42,320 nucleotides of DNA. Origin: Chara braunii (Eukaryota; Streptophyta; Charophyceae; Charales; Characeae). The position numbers and the translations under genes are program-made. Below, in pieces: positions 28,343 to 37,333 of the stretch (position 1 is its first letter; the number at the start of each line of letters is the position of its first letter). Location of the stretch: NCBI GenBank assembly GCA_003427395.1, contig BFEA01000053.1, positions 2,404,671-2,446,990 on the forward strand, written 5' to 3'. The notes beneath the pieces were generated by a model. That model had not been told where the DNA came from. It searched no databases and saw nothing but the letters and a program-made list of their open reading frames with translations.

Positions 28343-28973
28343 TGTGTCGGACCCGCCGGGATGGCGGTCCGACAGGATGGAGACGAAGGGGTAGAGGAAG
28401 GAGGAAGTGGAGATGGAACTGGAAAGGACAGCGCAGCTCCGACGCATACTCAACACCGCACATACTCCAACAAGTGCAAAAATGATGAATGCCGAAAAAC
28501 AGATAACAGTCGGGGTATACCCCCAGCGGACTAACTGGACTGGACTGGACTGCCTGGTACTGACAGTGGTACCGGGCAGGACGGGACTGGACTGAAGCAG
28601 TGCACGGTGTCGAGCGCATCGGCCCTCGCGTGAACGAGGGCCCTCCCCAGCAACGACGTCACCTGTCGAGCGCATCGGCCCTCACGTGAACGAGGGCCCT
28701 CCCGGCCATGTCACGCAGGAGATGAACAAAACAAAATTAGAGCGGTGAGGGACGATGCGACCGCGCACCGTCTCGGCGGCACGCGGGATTATTTTTGCAT
28801 CGTCCCAAGTTGTCTCTGATTTTGTTTTGTTTATCGCCTGCGTGACATGGCCGGGAGGGCCCTCGTTCACGCGAGGGCCGATGCGCTCGACAACGGCCTT
28901 GTCCCACAGACCGAACTGGCAAATAGCCAAATAGGCCCTGGCTGTAGGCGAGGGGAGATGAAGGCCCGCTGCA
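28343..28973 (-). repeat. 5' LTR of chromovirus C (carrying an inserted DNA element)
   Basis: On the element strand starts TGCAGCGGGCC and ends GGTCCGACACA, next to the primer site. Homologous to 17090-17456. Its 631 bp include a 285-bp insertion (28608-28892); without it the LTR is about 340 bp, close to the 3' LTR. The U5-end hairpin is identical to that of the 3' LTR. Confidence 0.85.
28608..28892. mobile_element. 285-bp inverted-repeat element (MITE-like) inside the 5' LTR of C
   Basis: Begins TGTCGAGCGCATCGGCCCTC and ends with its reverse complement. The inverted repeats continue through GCGTGAACGAGGGCCCTCC and further via a second copy starting at 28664, giving long arms through CATGTCACGCAGG and AACAAAACAAAAT. 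It is absent from the 3' LTR, which proves insertion. ACGG flanks it on both sides (28604-28607, 28893-28896), a possible 4-bp target duplication. No transposase. The left end carries a partial 56-bp duplication of the inverted repeat. Confidence 0.85.
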
Positions 28974-28978
28974 ATGGT
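28974..28978. repeat. Target-site duplication of chromovirus C, right copy
   Basis: ATGGT, matching 17085-17089. Confidence 0.8.
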
Positions 28979-29039
28979 ATTGAGAAACGTCATCGGGGAT
29001 TCGTGCTTCTCATCCAAGAGGATAGGCAACTCATTCACC

Positions 29040-29400
29040 CGATCATCTTGCACCATGAACAGTGAATCCACACACAGTCCTAACACGTTGGGACTGCAAC
29101 CACCCCAAGCCAAGAACTGCATTGAAGGGACATCTGTCGAGGATGTTGAAGTTCAACGTGTGTGACAACGTGTGTGACGATTTTGCCATTGTCAAAGGTA
29201 GTGCGCGCACCTTTGACTGCATGCGTGGAATTGACAACTTCGTTATTGGCTACTTGGGTGTAGCAAGGGTTCTACAATTCCACTTGCTTCATTCCCAAAC
29301 CCACCTTGCGAACCCTGTGCGGAGAAAGAGAATTTGCAGTGGAACCACAATCAACCAACGCTTGAGCTTCAATTCGCTTGGAAGTTCGGAAGGTGGTGGT
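29040..29400 (-). pseudogene. Aspartic protease (element B)
   Basis: RRIEAQALVDCGSTANSLS-like codons at about 29385-29330 place the active site as DCGS where DSGA or DTGA is usual, with the nucleophilic Asp kept (codon near 29350). Downstream, HTLNFNILDRCPFNAVLGLG and WLQS (29150-29085) match the second retropepsin motif (pattern FDAILGLGWL). Between them the frame is broken by stops and a short repeat (ACACGTTGTCACACACGTTG). The protease would cut Gag-Pol. Confidence 0.75.
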
Positions 29401-29692
29401 GGTTAAGGAGAAGTGTAGAGAAGATCTGCACAGTTCCTTGAGCACGACCTTGTTTCATCTCAGCCCAATGCTGCAAATGAGAATGGAAGTCGATTTCCTT
29501 AGTCTCCTCCCAAGGCTCGACGTAGAGGATTGGATCTGCATCAGCCTGGGAAGCAACAAATGAAGGGGCATCAAGAGAAGGCTGCCGAACGACATCTGAC
29601 GTCGTAGACGGATCACCACTTACCGGTTCAGCCTCTCTTGAGGTACTCTCGTTGCTAGTTTCCCTACAACCTAAAATACTTGTCCACTGTGT

Positions 29693-30060
29693 GCCCAAGT
29701 AGCTGGCAATGCAGGCGCACATTTCTCTTGAGCCGTCTTCTCCATTAATTTCACTAATTCGGAGGTCAACCCAAGGTTTGGTTGTTGCATCCTCGGGTTT
29801 AAGTGGAATTTTGACTCCTTTGAGGATCTTCATCGAGTTCGGGTTCGGTCCCGTACAGTGCACATTGTGTGCCCAGGTAGTTGGCAATGCAAACGCGCAT
29901 TTCTCTTGAGCCTACTTCTCCATTACTTTCGCTAATCTGGAGGTCAACCCAAGGTTTGGTTGCTGCATCCTCGAGTTTTAGGTGGAATTTTGGCTCCGTT
30001 GAGGATATGAAGAGTGATCTTCATCGAGTTCGGGTTCGGTCCCTTGCGGTGCACACAGTC
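29693..30060. repeat. 178-bp tandem duplication in element B
   Basis: 29693-29870 and 29871-30060 repeat the same order (GCCCAAGTAGCTGGCAATGC / GCCCAGGTAGTTGGCAATGC through CATCGAGTTCGGGTTCGGTC), with a 13-bp insertion in the second copy. Both encode the same peptide module (PNPNSMKI, EINGEDG or similar) on the minus strand between gag and protease. Confidence 0.9.
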
Positions 30061-30069
30061 GGACTCGTG

Positions 30070-31250
30070 GGCTGACGAAGAGCAAGATACCTCGCAGTCT
30101 TGCTCCTGGTCGTCATCAAGAGAGTCCTCTTCAAAGGTTTCCTCGTCAATTTTAAGTTGATCGCATTGCAAAACGGTTGCTGCTTGAAAACCGTTTGCGG
30201 ATGGTGGTCTTTGTACCACCCGATCTACCTGGGAGGTCTTGTGCCCCCAGTTTGAGTAAATCCAGCATGAGGGTATGCCAATCTTCATAGTATGTGAGTC
30301 CCATCCCCAGGCGATAAGATGTTGTAGAGGGAACAGTACCTTAATCACATCCAAGAAAGACTACGCAATCATCTCCAAGTTAGGAGCAACGAAAAACTTA
30401 CTAGCATACCGCTGCAGATTACGCATGGTGCACGCCCATGTGTCGTGCTCGAGTTTGTCAAGCATGTCCCTAGTCTTAGCTGCAGCACGTGGAGTTCCTC
30501 GAGCGTGGCTATCGGCCGTAGCCTTCAGCCATTTGTTCAGGTCTATCCTTTTGTAGGCTGACTATACTTGGACTTCTAAGAAGCCCAGTACATCGGGTTC
30601 CACATTGGTCCCAAGGACCTATGATTGAGTCATCGGGGGTGTCCCGAGCACATCAAAGTAGGACCTCATACAAGACTCAATCTCATCCTTCCCGTCGTAC
30701 TTAAACGGGATCTGTTCCACCTTCTGTAACTTGGACGAGCAATTGTTGGGTCCGAACTTGGGGCTGCAGCAGTTGCGGAATTCCCTGGGCTGCTACTTGC
30801 GGCTGCGGCAGCAGCAGCAACAACAACGGGGTCTGCACCGGCTGCAGGTCCCGATAAGTTGTTGACCACACTCAAAGAAGAAGACACAGAAAGGGGCAAT
30901 AATGGACTATTTCGCAGCATTCGAAGCAGGGTAGACAGGTGGGAGGACAATCTGGGCTTGCTGCAGATTTGCAGATTGCTGCAGCTGGTCGCGGTGCCGC
31001 TGCGCCATCCGGCCATGTCTTCACGCAACTTCTTGAGTTCCTCAAACACTCGCGCGAGCTGGCCGGCATGGTCTTCAACAACTTGGACATCTAATAAGGC
31101 TCTGAGAAGGGGGACGGTGTTCTCCCCGACCTCAACATCAGTAAAGGCGGGCGCAATACTGAAGACAGCCTCATGGGCTTACACTTTTTCTCCCTTCTCC
31201 CTCTCCCTCTCTTCCTCTTCCCTCTTCCCTCTTCAAGGCTTTCTCATAAA
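30070..31250 (-). pseudogene. Gag region with degenerate zinc knuckle (element B)
   Basis: A frame (31049-30666) begins MFEELKKLREDMAGW and becomes Ala/Ser-rich. A second frame (30354-29944) contains CWIYSNWGHKTSQVDRV, which fits CX2CX4HX4C if the second Cys has become Tyr and the last Cys Val, so the knuckle is lost. Acidic residues follow (EETFEEDSLDDDQEQD). The middle of gag (30360-30660) is scattered over frames with stops. Confidence 0.6.
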
Positions 31251-31299
31251 AGAACAGATGTTGCGCTTTTTCTGTCTTTGGGGCAGCGTCCATCTGCAG

Positions 31300-32185
31300 C
31301 TTCCATTCCGCTGTAGTCGTCACGGTGGAGGATGAGGGTGCGAGTTAGTCTCTCAAGAAGGGTCCGCAATGTCTCACAGTTCGGGGACAAACACGCCTCT
31401 TCCCTCTCCTCGCTCCCGCGAAAGCAATTCACAAAAGTGTCTTTCTTCTCTCTCTCTCTCTCGTTTGCGATCTCGTCGAAGCGGGTATTTAATAACCTGA
31501 TGAAAGAAACAAATTGAAAACCACACAGAAGAGAAGGTAGAACTCATAGCCAGAGTGGCAATTCATTTGAACTGAGGAGTTGTAAAGAACAAATAATCCG
31601 AGATGAGAGTCATGATCCAGCGACCTAGCTTGGTCAGATTGAGTACGAGATCCCCTCGTGCCCAATCTGGCTCAATTCCGGGGACTTACAGCAAATCAAA
31701 GCAAAGAGTAACAATCATGACAAAATGGAGAACCGAGTGGTGTTTAAACCACAAGTACACTTCCCAGGCAAAATAAATACATTGAAAACGACTCGTTCCG
31801 AAAAGAAATACATTTAAATCACGAAAAGAAATACATTTAAATCACTTTCACGATTACTGGAGACATTGTGCAGATCTGAGTCTACTTGTACTTCGACATT
31901 TGACGAGTATCTTCCAGTCTGGGTTCATTGCACTTTTGTTGCTTTTGTTGTTTTTTTATTCTTCTGTTTTCTTTTTGTTGCCCTGCCAGCAAGGCAGGGC
32001 GCACTGCACGGACTGCTGACACTTCCAGTCAAAAAGGGCATATACTCAGTATCTAGCGGCTTTCACTTCCATATTGTTGTTGCTTGTTTTTTTTTTTTTT
32101 TTTTTTCATTTTGGAAAGTAATTGAAATAGTTTTCACCTTTTTGCATCATAGATGCGGGCCCTAGAGTTCGATCCCCAGACCTCA
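31300..32185. other. Unassigned stretch between element B and the LTR-like pair
   Basis: Contains a CT microsatellite (31447-31461), a near-perfect 21-bp tandem repeat (GAAAAGAAATACATTTAAATC, about 31800-31841), a hairpin CCCTGCC-AGCAA-GGCAGGG (31981-31999) and T20 (32087-32106). No gene is supported. Confidence 0.5.
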
Positions 32186-32339
32186 TCTTACCCATGTACA
32201 GTATCGAGTTGACCCCCGAGTGTTTGAACCCGTGACCTGTGTTTCAATAGTTGGGCGTATGTCTGCCGTAGGTCTGTGTAGATGTAGGGGTTCGATCTGT
32301 AGGTCTGTCAAGTAGGGGTTACAACTCTGTAGAGAGGTC

Positions 32340-32388
32340 AAGGTCGTAGCTGCTACAGTCCTTAAAAGGTCAAGGTCGTAGCTGCTAC
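32340..32388 (+). promoter_or_regulatory. Duplicated AAGGTCGTAGCTGCTAC motif upstream of TATA
   Basis: Two 17-bp copies (32340-32356 and 32372-32388). The GTAGCTGCTAC part is a palindrome. Four variants of the motif occur in the same relative place in unit c (about 33978-34100). Position and repetition fit an LTR enhancer. Confidence 0.5.
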
Positions 32389-32650
32389 AATACGTGAAAG
32401 GCCAAGTCCACAGACTTCCCGAAGGTCCGGAAGTGGCCTTTCGAAAGTGTCTCATGTTTAGCCAGAGGCAAGTGGGCAAGTGGTAAGCCCAACTGCACCG
32501 AGTAGGCAGTGCGACTGCGTCGAGTCGGCAGTACAACCCCGAGTCATTGGTACCAGTCCCTGTCAGTCGCAGTCCAGTCGAGCAAGTACCGTGTGGGACT
32601 GTGTGCACCAAGGGCCTAGTGGAAAGGGGCAGACCAGCGGCAAACAGAAG

Positions 32651-32657
32651 TATAAAT
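32651..32657 (+). promoter_or_regulatory. TATA box of LTR-like unit b
   Basis: TATAAAT in GAAGTATAAATCAAGAG, identical in context to unit c on the other strand. Confidence 0.55.
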
Positions 32658-33389
32658 CAAGAGCAGCGCCCAACACTTCATTTATTCCCTACGTAAGCCA
32701 TGCAGAAGCGCTGCTACAGCGTCTTGTGCGAAGGTGGTCTGCAGGTTGCCCGAAGTCGAAGTGGGCTGAGAGATGATAGCGTAGCCATAGTTAGTAGAAG
32801 GGGGAGCGGCCATAACCGCTGTGGTGTTAGAAGTTAGTGGGTGTGTACGAGTGGAGGACTAAGTGACTGTGCGTGGAAGTATTCAGGGTGATCCAGAGTG
32901 GAGTGCGGGCGAATAGTGGTGTTGAGCACTGTGACGAGAGTTGGGTGGAGGCGCTGGGGCGCCATAGCTTGTTGAAGCGAGTTCGCATCTGAACTGTGTT
33001 CTCGGTTGACGTATCTCTGAGCTTTTGAGTGGGCGTTGTGCTCCAGTGTGAATCTCCATCTGTTTGCATGTATGCGCAATGGAAAAGAAATCGAGTCTGA
33101 TTGCATAATGCTGTGACGAACGGGTAGCTGCAACGCCCTCACTGAGGGCATACTCTCATACTGACCCCAGATTCTGTATCCGACTGGTTTCTTGTCCTTA
33201 GGGTTGTTGCATTTTTTGTTTTGTTTTTTCTTTTTTTTCTTTATGCTGTTCATTTCGGAGGAGTACCAAAAAAGAAACTACAACAGGACCCAGGCTTGAC
33301 AAAACTCAACGGGCAGTGAAATTCAGGTCCGCTTAAATCAGGTGCGGGTGTACTTGTGGTGTTAGGTGCAAGCCAAATTGCAATCAGAC

Positions 33390-34240
33390 TCGACTTCTTC
33401 ACACTTGTCATGCATGCAAACAGCGAAACAGCAAACTGGCGACATGCGCCCACACAGTACTCAAGACATCGTAACCAGGTAGGAGTTCTCTTCAACTGGC
33501 TATGGCGACTGAGCGCCCACACAACTCACTGTTCGCACTCTGGATCACCCTGGATGTCCCACACGCAACACTCTACACGCAACACACACACACACACGCT
33601 GCTATAGCTATGGCAGCTATGGCTGCCACTATCCTATCGCTACACTACACTTCACTGCCCTCTTCGTCTTCGGGTGCACTGCAGACCTTCTCGCACAAGC
33701 TGTTGGGGCAGCGCTTCCGCATGGCATCCGCAGGAATGAATGAATGGCTGGACGCAGCCTCTTGATTTATACTTCTGCGCTGCGTTGGTCTGCCTTGTAT
33801 CCCTTGGCCCACGATGTGCACACAATCCCAGGCGGTACTTGCTGAACAGGACCGGAGTGAGTAACTGGGACTGCTGACTGGGCTAGGTGGACTACCACCA
33901 CTTGACCACTTGCCTCTGCTGAACACAGGCCAACTCCGAAAGGCCACTTCTAGAAGTCTCGAACTTCTTTCGGTACTGTAGCAGCTACGACTTTGCCCTT
34001 TCAGGTAAGTAGCAGCTACGACCTTGACTCTTCAGGCATCCTACAGCTACGACCTTGGAATTGTCTAGACTCTTCAGGCATCCTACAGCTACGACTTTGG
34101 AATTGTCTAGACTCCTACCCTACAGGTCTACAGTTCGATTCTTTTAAGCTGTGACCTACGAAACCCTGCCTACCACTGGCGATCCTACAGGTCGCGGGTT
34201 CAAGTCTACGGGTTGACATCAATACTGTACACAGGTAAGA
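33390..34240 (-). mobile_element. LTR-like promoter unit, copy c
   Basis: Inverted homologue of unit b (see 32190-33110), with TATA box at 33771-33765, core ATGCGGAAGCGCTG and GCAGCCATAGCTGCC downstream. Its upstream part has four copies of the GTAGCTGCTAC-type motif. Units b and c point toward each other and are separated by about 280 bp without shared sequence. Confidence 0.6.
33765..33771 (-). promoter_or_regulatory. TATA box of LTR-like unit c
   Basis: TATAAAT on the minus strand within GAAGTATAAATCAAGAG, as in unit b. Confidence 0.55.
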
Positions 34241-34344
34241 TAGGGAACTAGGAGGATGGGCACCCATGGACACTCAACCACCTCTTATAGAAAAGCTCTC
34301 TGACCAGAGGTACTCTGGCGCCGACAGGTAAGGGGATAAACTCA

Positions 34345-34842
34345 GCTTACTTGTCGTATCTCATGTAGCATGGTCTTGCCCAAATCTGTGAAGTCAATGG
34401 ACACAAACTCACCTGGTCCATAAGAGGCCGCTTGTGGACCTTGTTCCTCTGTCACAACTCACGAGCCTCCAAGTAGTGTAGGATACTATCCTTCATCTTC
34501 CTCTGTCACAACTCACAAGCCTCCAAGTAGTGTAGGATACTGTCCTTCATCTTAGACCAATAGAAACATTGGATCAGGGAAGCATACGTCTTTAAAAACC
34601 AAAGTGACCACGAGCATCATGACTCTCTTAAATCAGATGAGTAATGATTTTGCGATCATTAGGGATACACAAACGCTCTTACCTTTCGCTGATTGTGTAT
34701 AGCAGGCCTGAAGGCAACGCATACCCTGGCTCAGAATTTGGGTCAGTGTGTAGATTCCTAAGGATGCGGCCAAAGATTGGGTCCTAAGGCGAGACATCAG
34801 CGATAGCCTGTTTGGTGGAATTAGCGAAGGAGTAAGGCTCAT
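34345..34842 (-). pseudogene. Integrase N-terminal part (element D), truncated
   Basis: Codons across frames read LHTDPNSEPGYALPSGLLYT-like sequence, then DARGHFGFLKTYASLIQCFY and WSKMKDSILHYLEACEL (zinc finger with one His and one Cys visible), a 54-bp tandem duplication, and FVSIDFTDLGKTM with the first catalytic Asp (about 34410-34370). The rest of the core is missing. Confidence 0.7.
34446..34553. repeat. 54-bp tandem duplication in element D integrase
   Basis: 34446-34499 and 34500-34553 are the same 54-bp unit with two differences (CACGAG/CACAAG and TACTATC/TACTGTC). In the element frame it doubles KMKDSILHYLEA. The low divergence suggests it is younger than the general decay. Confidence 0.95.
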
Positions 34843-34994
34843 ATCCCACTGGCAAAGAGGATTGGAATAGGTGTTTGAATTAGGACATGTTCCACGCAGA
34901 GATGCAGAAAAGCAGATCAATTACAGTTTTTTGCACCTCTCTGCAAACATGTCCAAATTCCGACACTTAATCCAATCCTCTCTGCCAATGGGAT
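34843..34994. repeat. Fold-back inverted repeat in element D
   Basis: 34843-34911 and 34930-34994 are inverted copies at roughly 80% identity (ATCCCACTGGCAAAGAGGAT versus ATCCCATTGGCAGAGAGGAT on the other strand), with a loop of about 18 bp. It ends exactly where the target duplication of the U6 copy begins. Confidence 0.85.
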
Positions 34995-35132
34995 CTGGCC
35001 CTTTTTTTTTTCTTTTTTTTTTTGGACTGTTTCTCGATTTATGCGTGTCATCCTTGCGCAGGGGTCATGCTAATCTTCTCTGTATAGTTCCAATTTTAAC
35101 GGATGTTCCAAAGGACAGTGGGATCTGGCCCT
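34989..35132 (-). mobile_element. Retroposed U6 snRNA copy with target-site duplication
   Basis: TGGGATCTGGCCCT occurs at 34989-35002 and again at 35119-35132, bracketing a U6 sequence and, on the U6 3' side, an A-rich tail of about 20 nt (plus-strand T tract 35002-35023 with one C). Precise duplication plus poly(A) tail is the mark of target-primed reverse transcription by a LINE-type enzyme. Confidence 0.85.
35021..35116 (-). pseudogene. U6: U6 snRNA retropseudogene
   Basis: On the minus strand one reads GTCCTTTGGAACATCC, AAAATTGGAACTATACAGAG, AAGATTAGCATGACCCCTGC, GCAAGGATGACACGCATAAA and TCGAGAAACAGTCC. That is essentially full-length U6, including the ACAGAGA box and the AGC triad. Differences from the usual plant sequence lie in the 5' stem-loop (one base missing, CGGGG to TGGAA), GATACAG to TATACAG, and the 3' end. 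U6 forms the catalytic centre of the spliceosome. No upstream promoter elements lie beyond the duplication, so this copy is a processed pseudogene. Confidence 0.9.
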
Positions 35133-35134
35133 AA

Positions 35135-35710
35135 GTATCAACAATGGCAGCAAATGAATCAGGCCTACGTGACAATGCACCAGCAACCTTGTTATATCAC
35201 CCCTTCTTCTGCTTTAGCAAATCTATCAATGAATCAGGTCTACGTGACAATGTTGTACCTCGCCAGTTTGACATTTAACTCACTTTGGGCTTTCATCCGC
35301 TGCAGAATGGAGTGATCAGAGTAGATCTTGAAGTGCCCAAGCAAAAAATGTTTCCATTGTTTGAGGGCACATATGAGAGCATATCGTTGCTTGTATTAGG
35401 TAGATGCTTGAATTCTCTTAACCTTTATTTTCTTACTCGTGAATTTAATTGGTTTCAGGTTGGTCCCATCATCTTGATGAAGGACTACACCAATTCCATG
35501 TAACTTGCAATTGTAGTCAATACAAATAGCAAGGGAGGGTCAGGCAGTTTCACAACAGGTGCTTGGGTCAAGGCTTCCTTCAGTTTGGAGAAAGTCAAGT
35601 GACATGTAGGAGTCCATCTGAAGTTTTCAGCACAGGTGTTTGGGTCAACGCTTCCTTCAGTCTGGAGAAAGCCAACTGACATGTAAGAGGCCATATGAAG
35701 TCAGCAGGTT
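35135..35710 (-). pseudogene. RNase H domain (element D), with internal duplications
   Basis: FRWTPTCHLTFSKLKEALTQ and APVVKLPDPPLLFVL begin the domain; YNKVAGALSRRPDSFAAIVD ends it (the usual ADALSRRPD has Gly for Asp). Two local duplications disturb it: a 77-bp tandem (35556-35632 / 35633-35705) doubling FSKLKEALTQAP, and a 24-bp repeat (GAATCAGGCCTACGTGACAA / GAATCAGGTCTACGTGACAA at 35156 and 35233) doubling LSRRPDS. Confidence 0.7.
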
Positions 35711-35719
35711 AGTTAGGGG

Positions 35720-36618
35720 AGTGGCAATCTTAGAAATTTTCTGATGAATTTTGTATAGTAGGATGCCAGATCCATGAAAGACCTGACGTCTGTGCTTGGC
35801 TGTGGTTGTGGCCAGTGCCTAACAGCAGGAACCTTAGAGGATTCTGGGGAAGGGAATCTGCAGAAATCACATGTCTCAAATACACAATAGAAGAGGCACC
35901 AAAAGATGACTTTTCTTTGTTGATTTTGTATTTGTCCTCTCACAGAATCTGCGAAATCGTTTTGAGATGGTCTTCAACAGCTTTGGTGAACACCGAAATG
36001 TCGTTCGGATACGCCACAACAAACTTATCCAAGTATGGTATGAAAATGCAATTCATTTCAGTCTGGAAGGTACCTGGTGCTGACCAAATGGCATGACCAA
36101 ATACTAGGTGCCACACCTGGTTTTAAAGGCTATCTTAACCATTTTGATTTGATGATATTCGGATTTCAAATCCGTTTGGTTGAAGAATTTGCAGCCATGC
36201 ACCATGTCCAACAAGTCATCGATCCTTGGCAAGGGCTTACTGTTCTTCCTAGTGATCTTATTCAGGCCTTTGTAGTCTATGCACATCCTAAGCCTACAAT
36301 TTCCCTTTGGAACAACGAGAACTAGTGCCCCATATTCAGATGAGCTATAGACCTGATCCATCCCTTCTGCTCTCTCGACTCAGCTGATACAGCAGGTGAC
36401 ATTTTGTAGACTCTTCCCTTGGGAGGGTCAGAGTTAGGCAGAATTTGGATGTAATGTTTGGTCTGCCTATGGACAAGTCCAATAGGCTCCTGAGCCACAT
36501 CAGCAAACTCATCAACCACTTGATAAATGGAAAGATCAATTTCAGAAGGGCAGGAGTTTGAATCTGTTCGAGTGACATATGCCACAAACAGATTCTCATG
36601 GTCAGTCTCCTTAGACAA
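35720..36618 (-). pseudogene. Reverse transcriptase (element D), YLDD changed to YPND
   Basis: SIYQVVDEFADVAQEPIGLV and HYIQILPNSDPPKGRVYKMS (36618-36380) are the RT entry. A frame 36361-36104 gives YGALVLVVPKGNCRLRMCID, YKGLNKITRKNSKPLPRIDD and LDMVHGCKFFNQTDLKSEYH, with the motif A Asp kept. After a frameshift come PGTFQTEMNCIF and KFVVAYPNDISVFTKAVEDH, where YLDD has become YPND (plus-strand 36000-36011). Several stops follow. Confidence 0.85.
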
Positions 36619-36699
36619 GTTGTAAAACTCCTTGGCTTTCAGGTAGTACCAGCTTGTCTTAGGATGGTGATCAGCAGCTAAGACACATTGTGTTAGCTC

Positions 36700-36850
36700 A
36701 CCCTAGGGGTTCTTCAATTAAGCGTTGGGCATGGCCCAGTCAAATGAAGGATTGGTGGCTTTCAGCCACTTTAGACTCATGACCAGATCAAAGGGAAGGT
36801 GAGGGCAGATATAAAAATTCAAAGATTGCTAGAGTTCCCCCTGCTTATCT
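36700..36850 (-). pseudogene. Aspartic protease remnant (element D)
   Basis: On the minus strand a frame reads approximately ICPHLPFDLVMSLKWLKATN then PSFDWAMPNA. This fits the end of a retropepsin (pattern FDLILGxxWLxxxNPxIDW). The active-site half is not identifiable. Confidence 0.5.
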
Positions 36851-37123
36851 AAGGTTATTGATACACCTTCAACCACTTGTTTGATTGAGACAGATTGTGA
36901 GTTGCCTCCCTGAATCTCCAGAGGATGCTCGAGGTTTGAAACCTTGAGATGAAGAGAAGATGGTCATGTTCCTCCTTTGACAAGGGCTCATCAATAAAGA
37001 GTTCAATGTATGTGAACATTAAGCCCTCTGCAGCCTCACAAAAATCAGGCTCAGATGCTGATTCCTCTCTTGGCGGGGAGGAAGTCAGTTCAGCAGAGCA
37101 TGTGGCAGCCTCTGCAGGCCTTA

Positions 37124-37333
37124 CTAGTGTTTTGAATGGCTGCAGATGTTGTGATTCAGCTCGGGGCAGTCTTTTACGTAGTGGTTGCCCTCACATCTCA
37201 TGTAAACTCTTTTGCCAAGCTCTTTCTGATCTTCTGATCCCTTGAAGTCAAAGAGGAAGCATCCATGGGATTTGTTGGCCATTTGCCAAGCTTGGGAAGG
37301 TTCTGTTGCTGAGGACCACTGGGGTGTTTGCAT
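37124..37333 (-). pseudogene. Gag zinc-knuckle segment (element D)
   Basis: ELGKRVYMRCEGNHYVKDCP resembles CX2CX4HX4C, but the first Cys is replaced and one residue is missing between the second Cys and the His. The His and last Cys are in place. Basic residues around it are typical of nucleocapsids. Confidence 0.5.

Larger units (their letters stand above)
17090..28973 (-). mobile_element. Chromovirus C: chromodomain-bearing gypsy retrotransposon nested in element B
   Basis: Complete in outline: 5' LTR (28973-28343), tRNA-Met primer site (28341-28330), long leader, gag (26209 to about 24700), protease (about 24119-23900), Pro/Ser/Thr-rich linker, RT, RNase H, integrase and chromodomain (to 18231), 3' trailer, 3' LTR (17456-17090) and a 5-bp target duplication. 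It carries two later insertions: mitochondrial DNA in RT (21344-23262) and a 285-bp inverted-repeat element in the 5' LTR. By hand the LTRs differ at about 19 of roughly 260 aligned bases, mostly transitions, so the insertion is not recent. No clear polypurine tract is visible beside the 3' LTR. Confidence 0.85.
28974..31300 (-). mobile_element. Gypsy retrotransposon B, 5' half (gag, protease)
   Basis: Minus-strand gag (about 31050-30070) and protease (about 29400-29040) pieces. The reading at the left edge (RVNELPILLDEKHESPMTFL) runs straight into the 5' LTR of chromovirus C. No LTR or TGGTATCAGAGC primer site is visible to the right up to 32190, so the 5' end of B is lost or unrecognised. 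Confidence 0.75.
32190..33110 (+). mobile_element. LTR-like promoter unit, copy b
   Basis: Homologous, in opposite orientation, to 34240-33390: both share GTACAGTAT, TTGAACCCGTGACCTG/TTGAACCCGCGACCTG, the repeated GTCGTAGCTGCTAC motif, GGAAGTGGCC/AGAAGTGGCC, a TATA box, the GAAGCGCTG/TTGTGCG core and GGGTGATCCAGAGT, ending at TCGAGTCTGATTGCA. Identity is only moderate. No coding region adjoins, so it may be a solo LTR or a non-autonomous element end. Confidence 0.6.

Noticed and set aside
35021-35116. Functional U6 gene
   Set aside because: It has an A-rich tail, target duplications, changed 5' stem bases and no upstream pol III promoter elements next to it.
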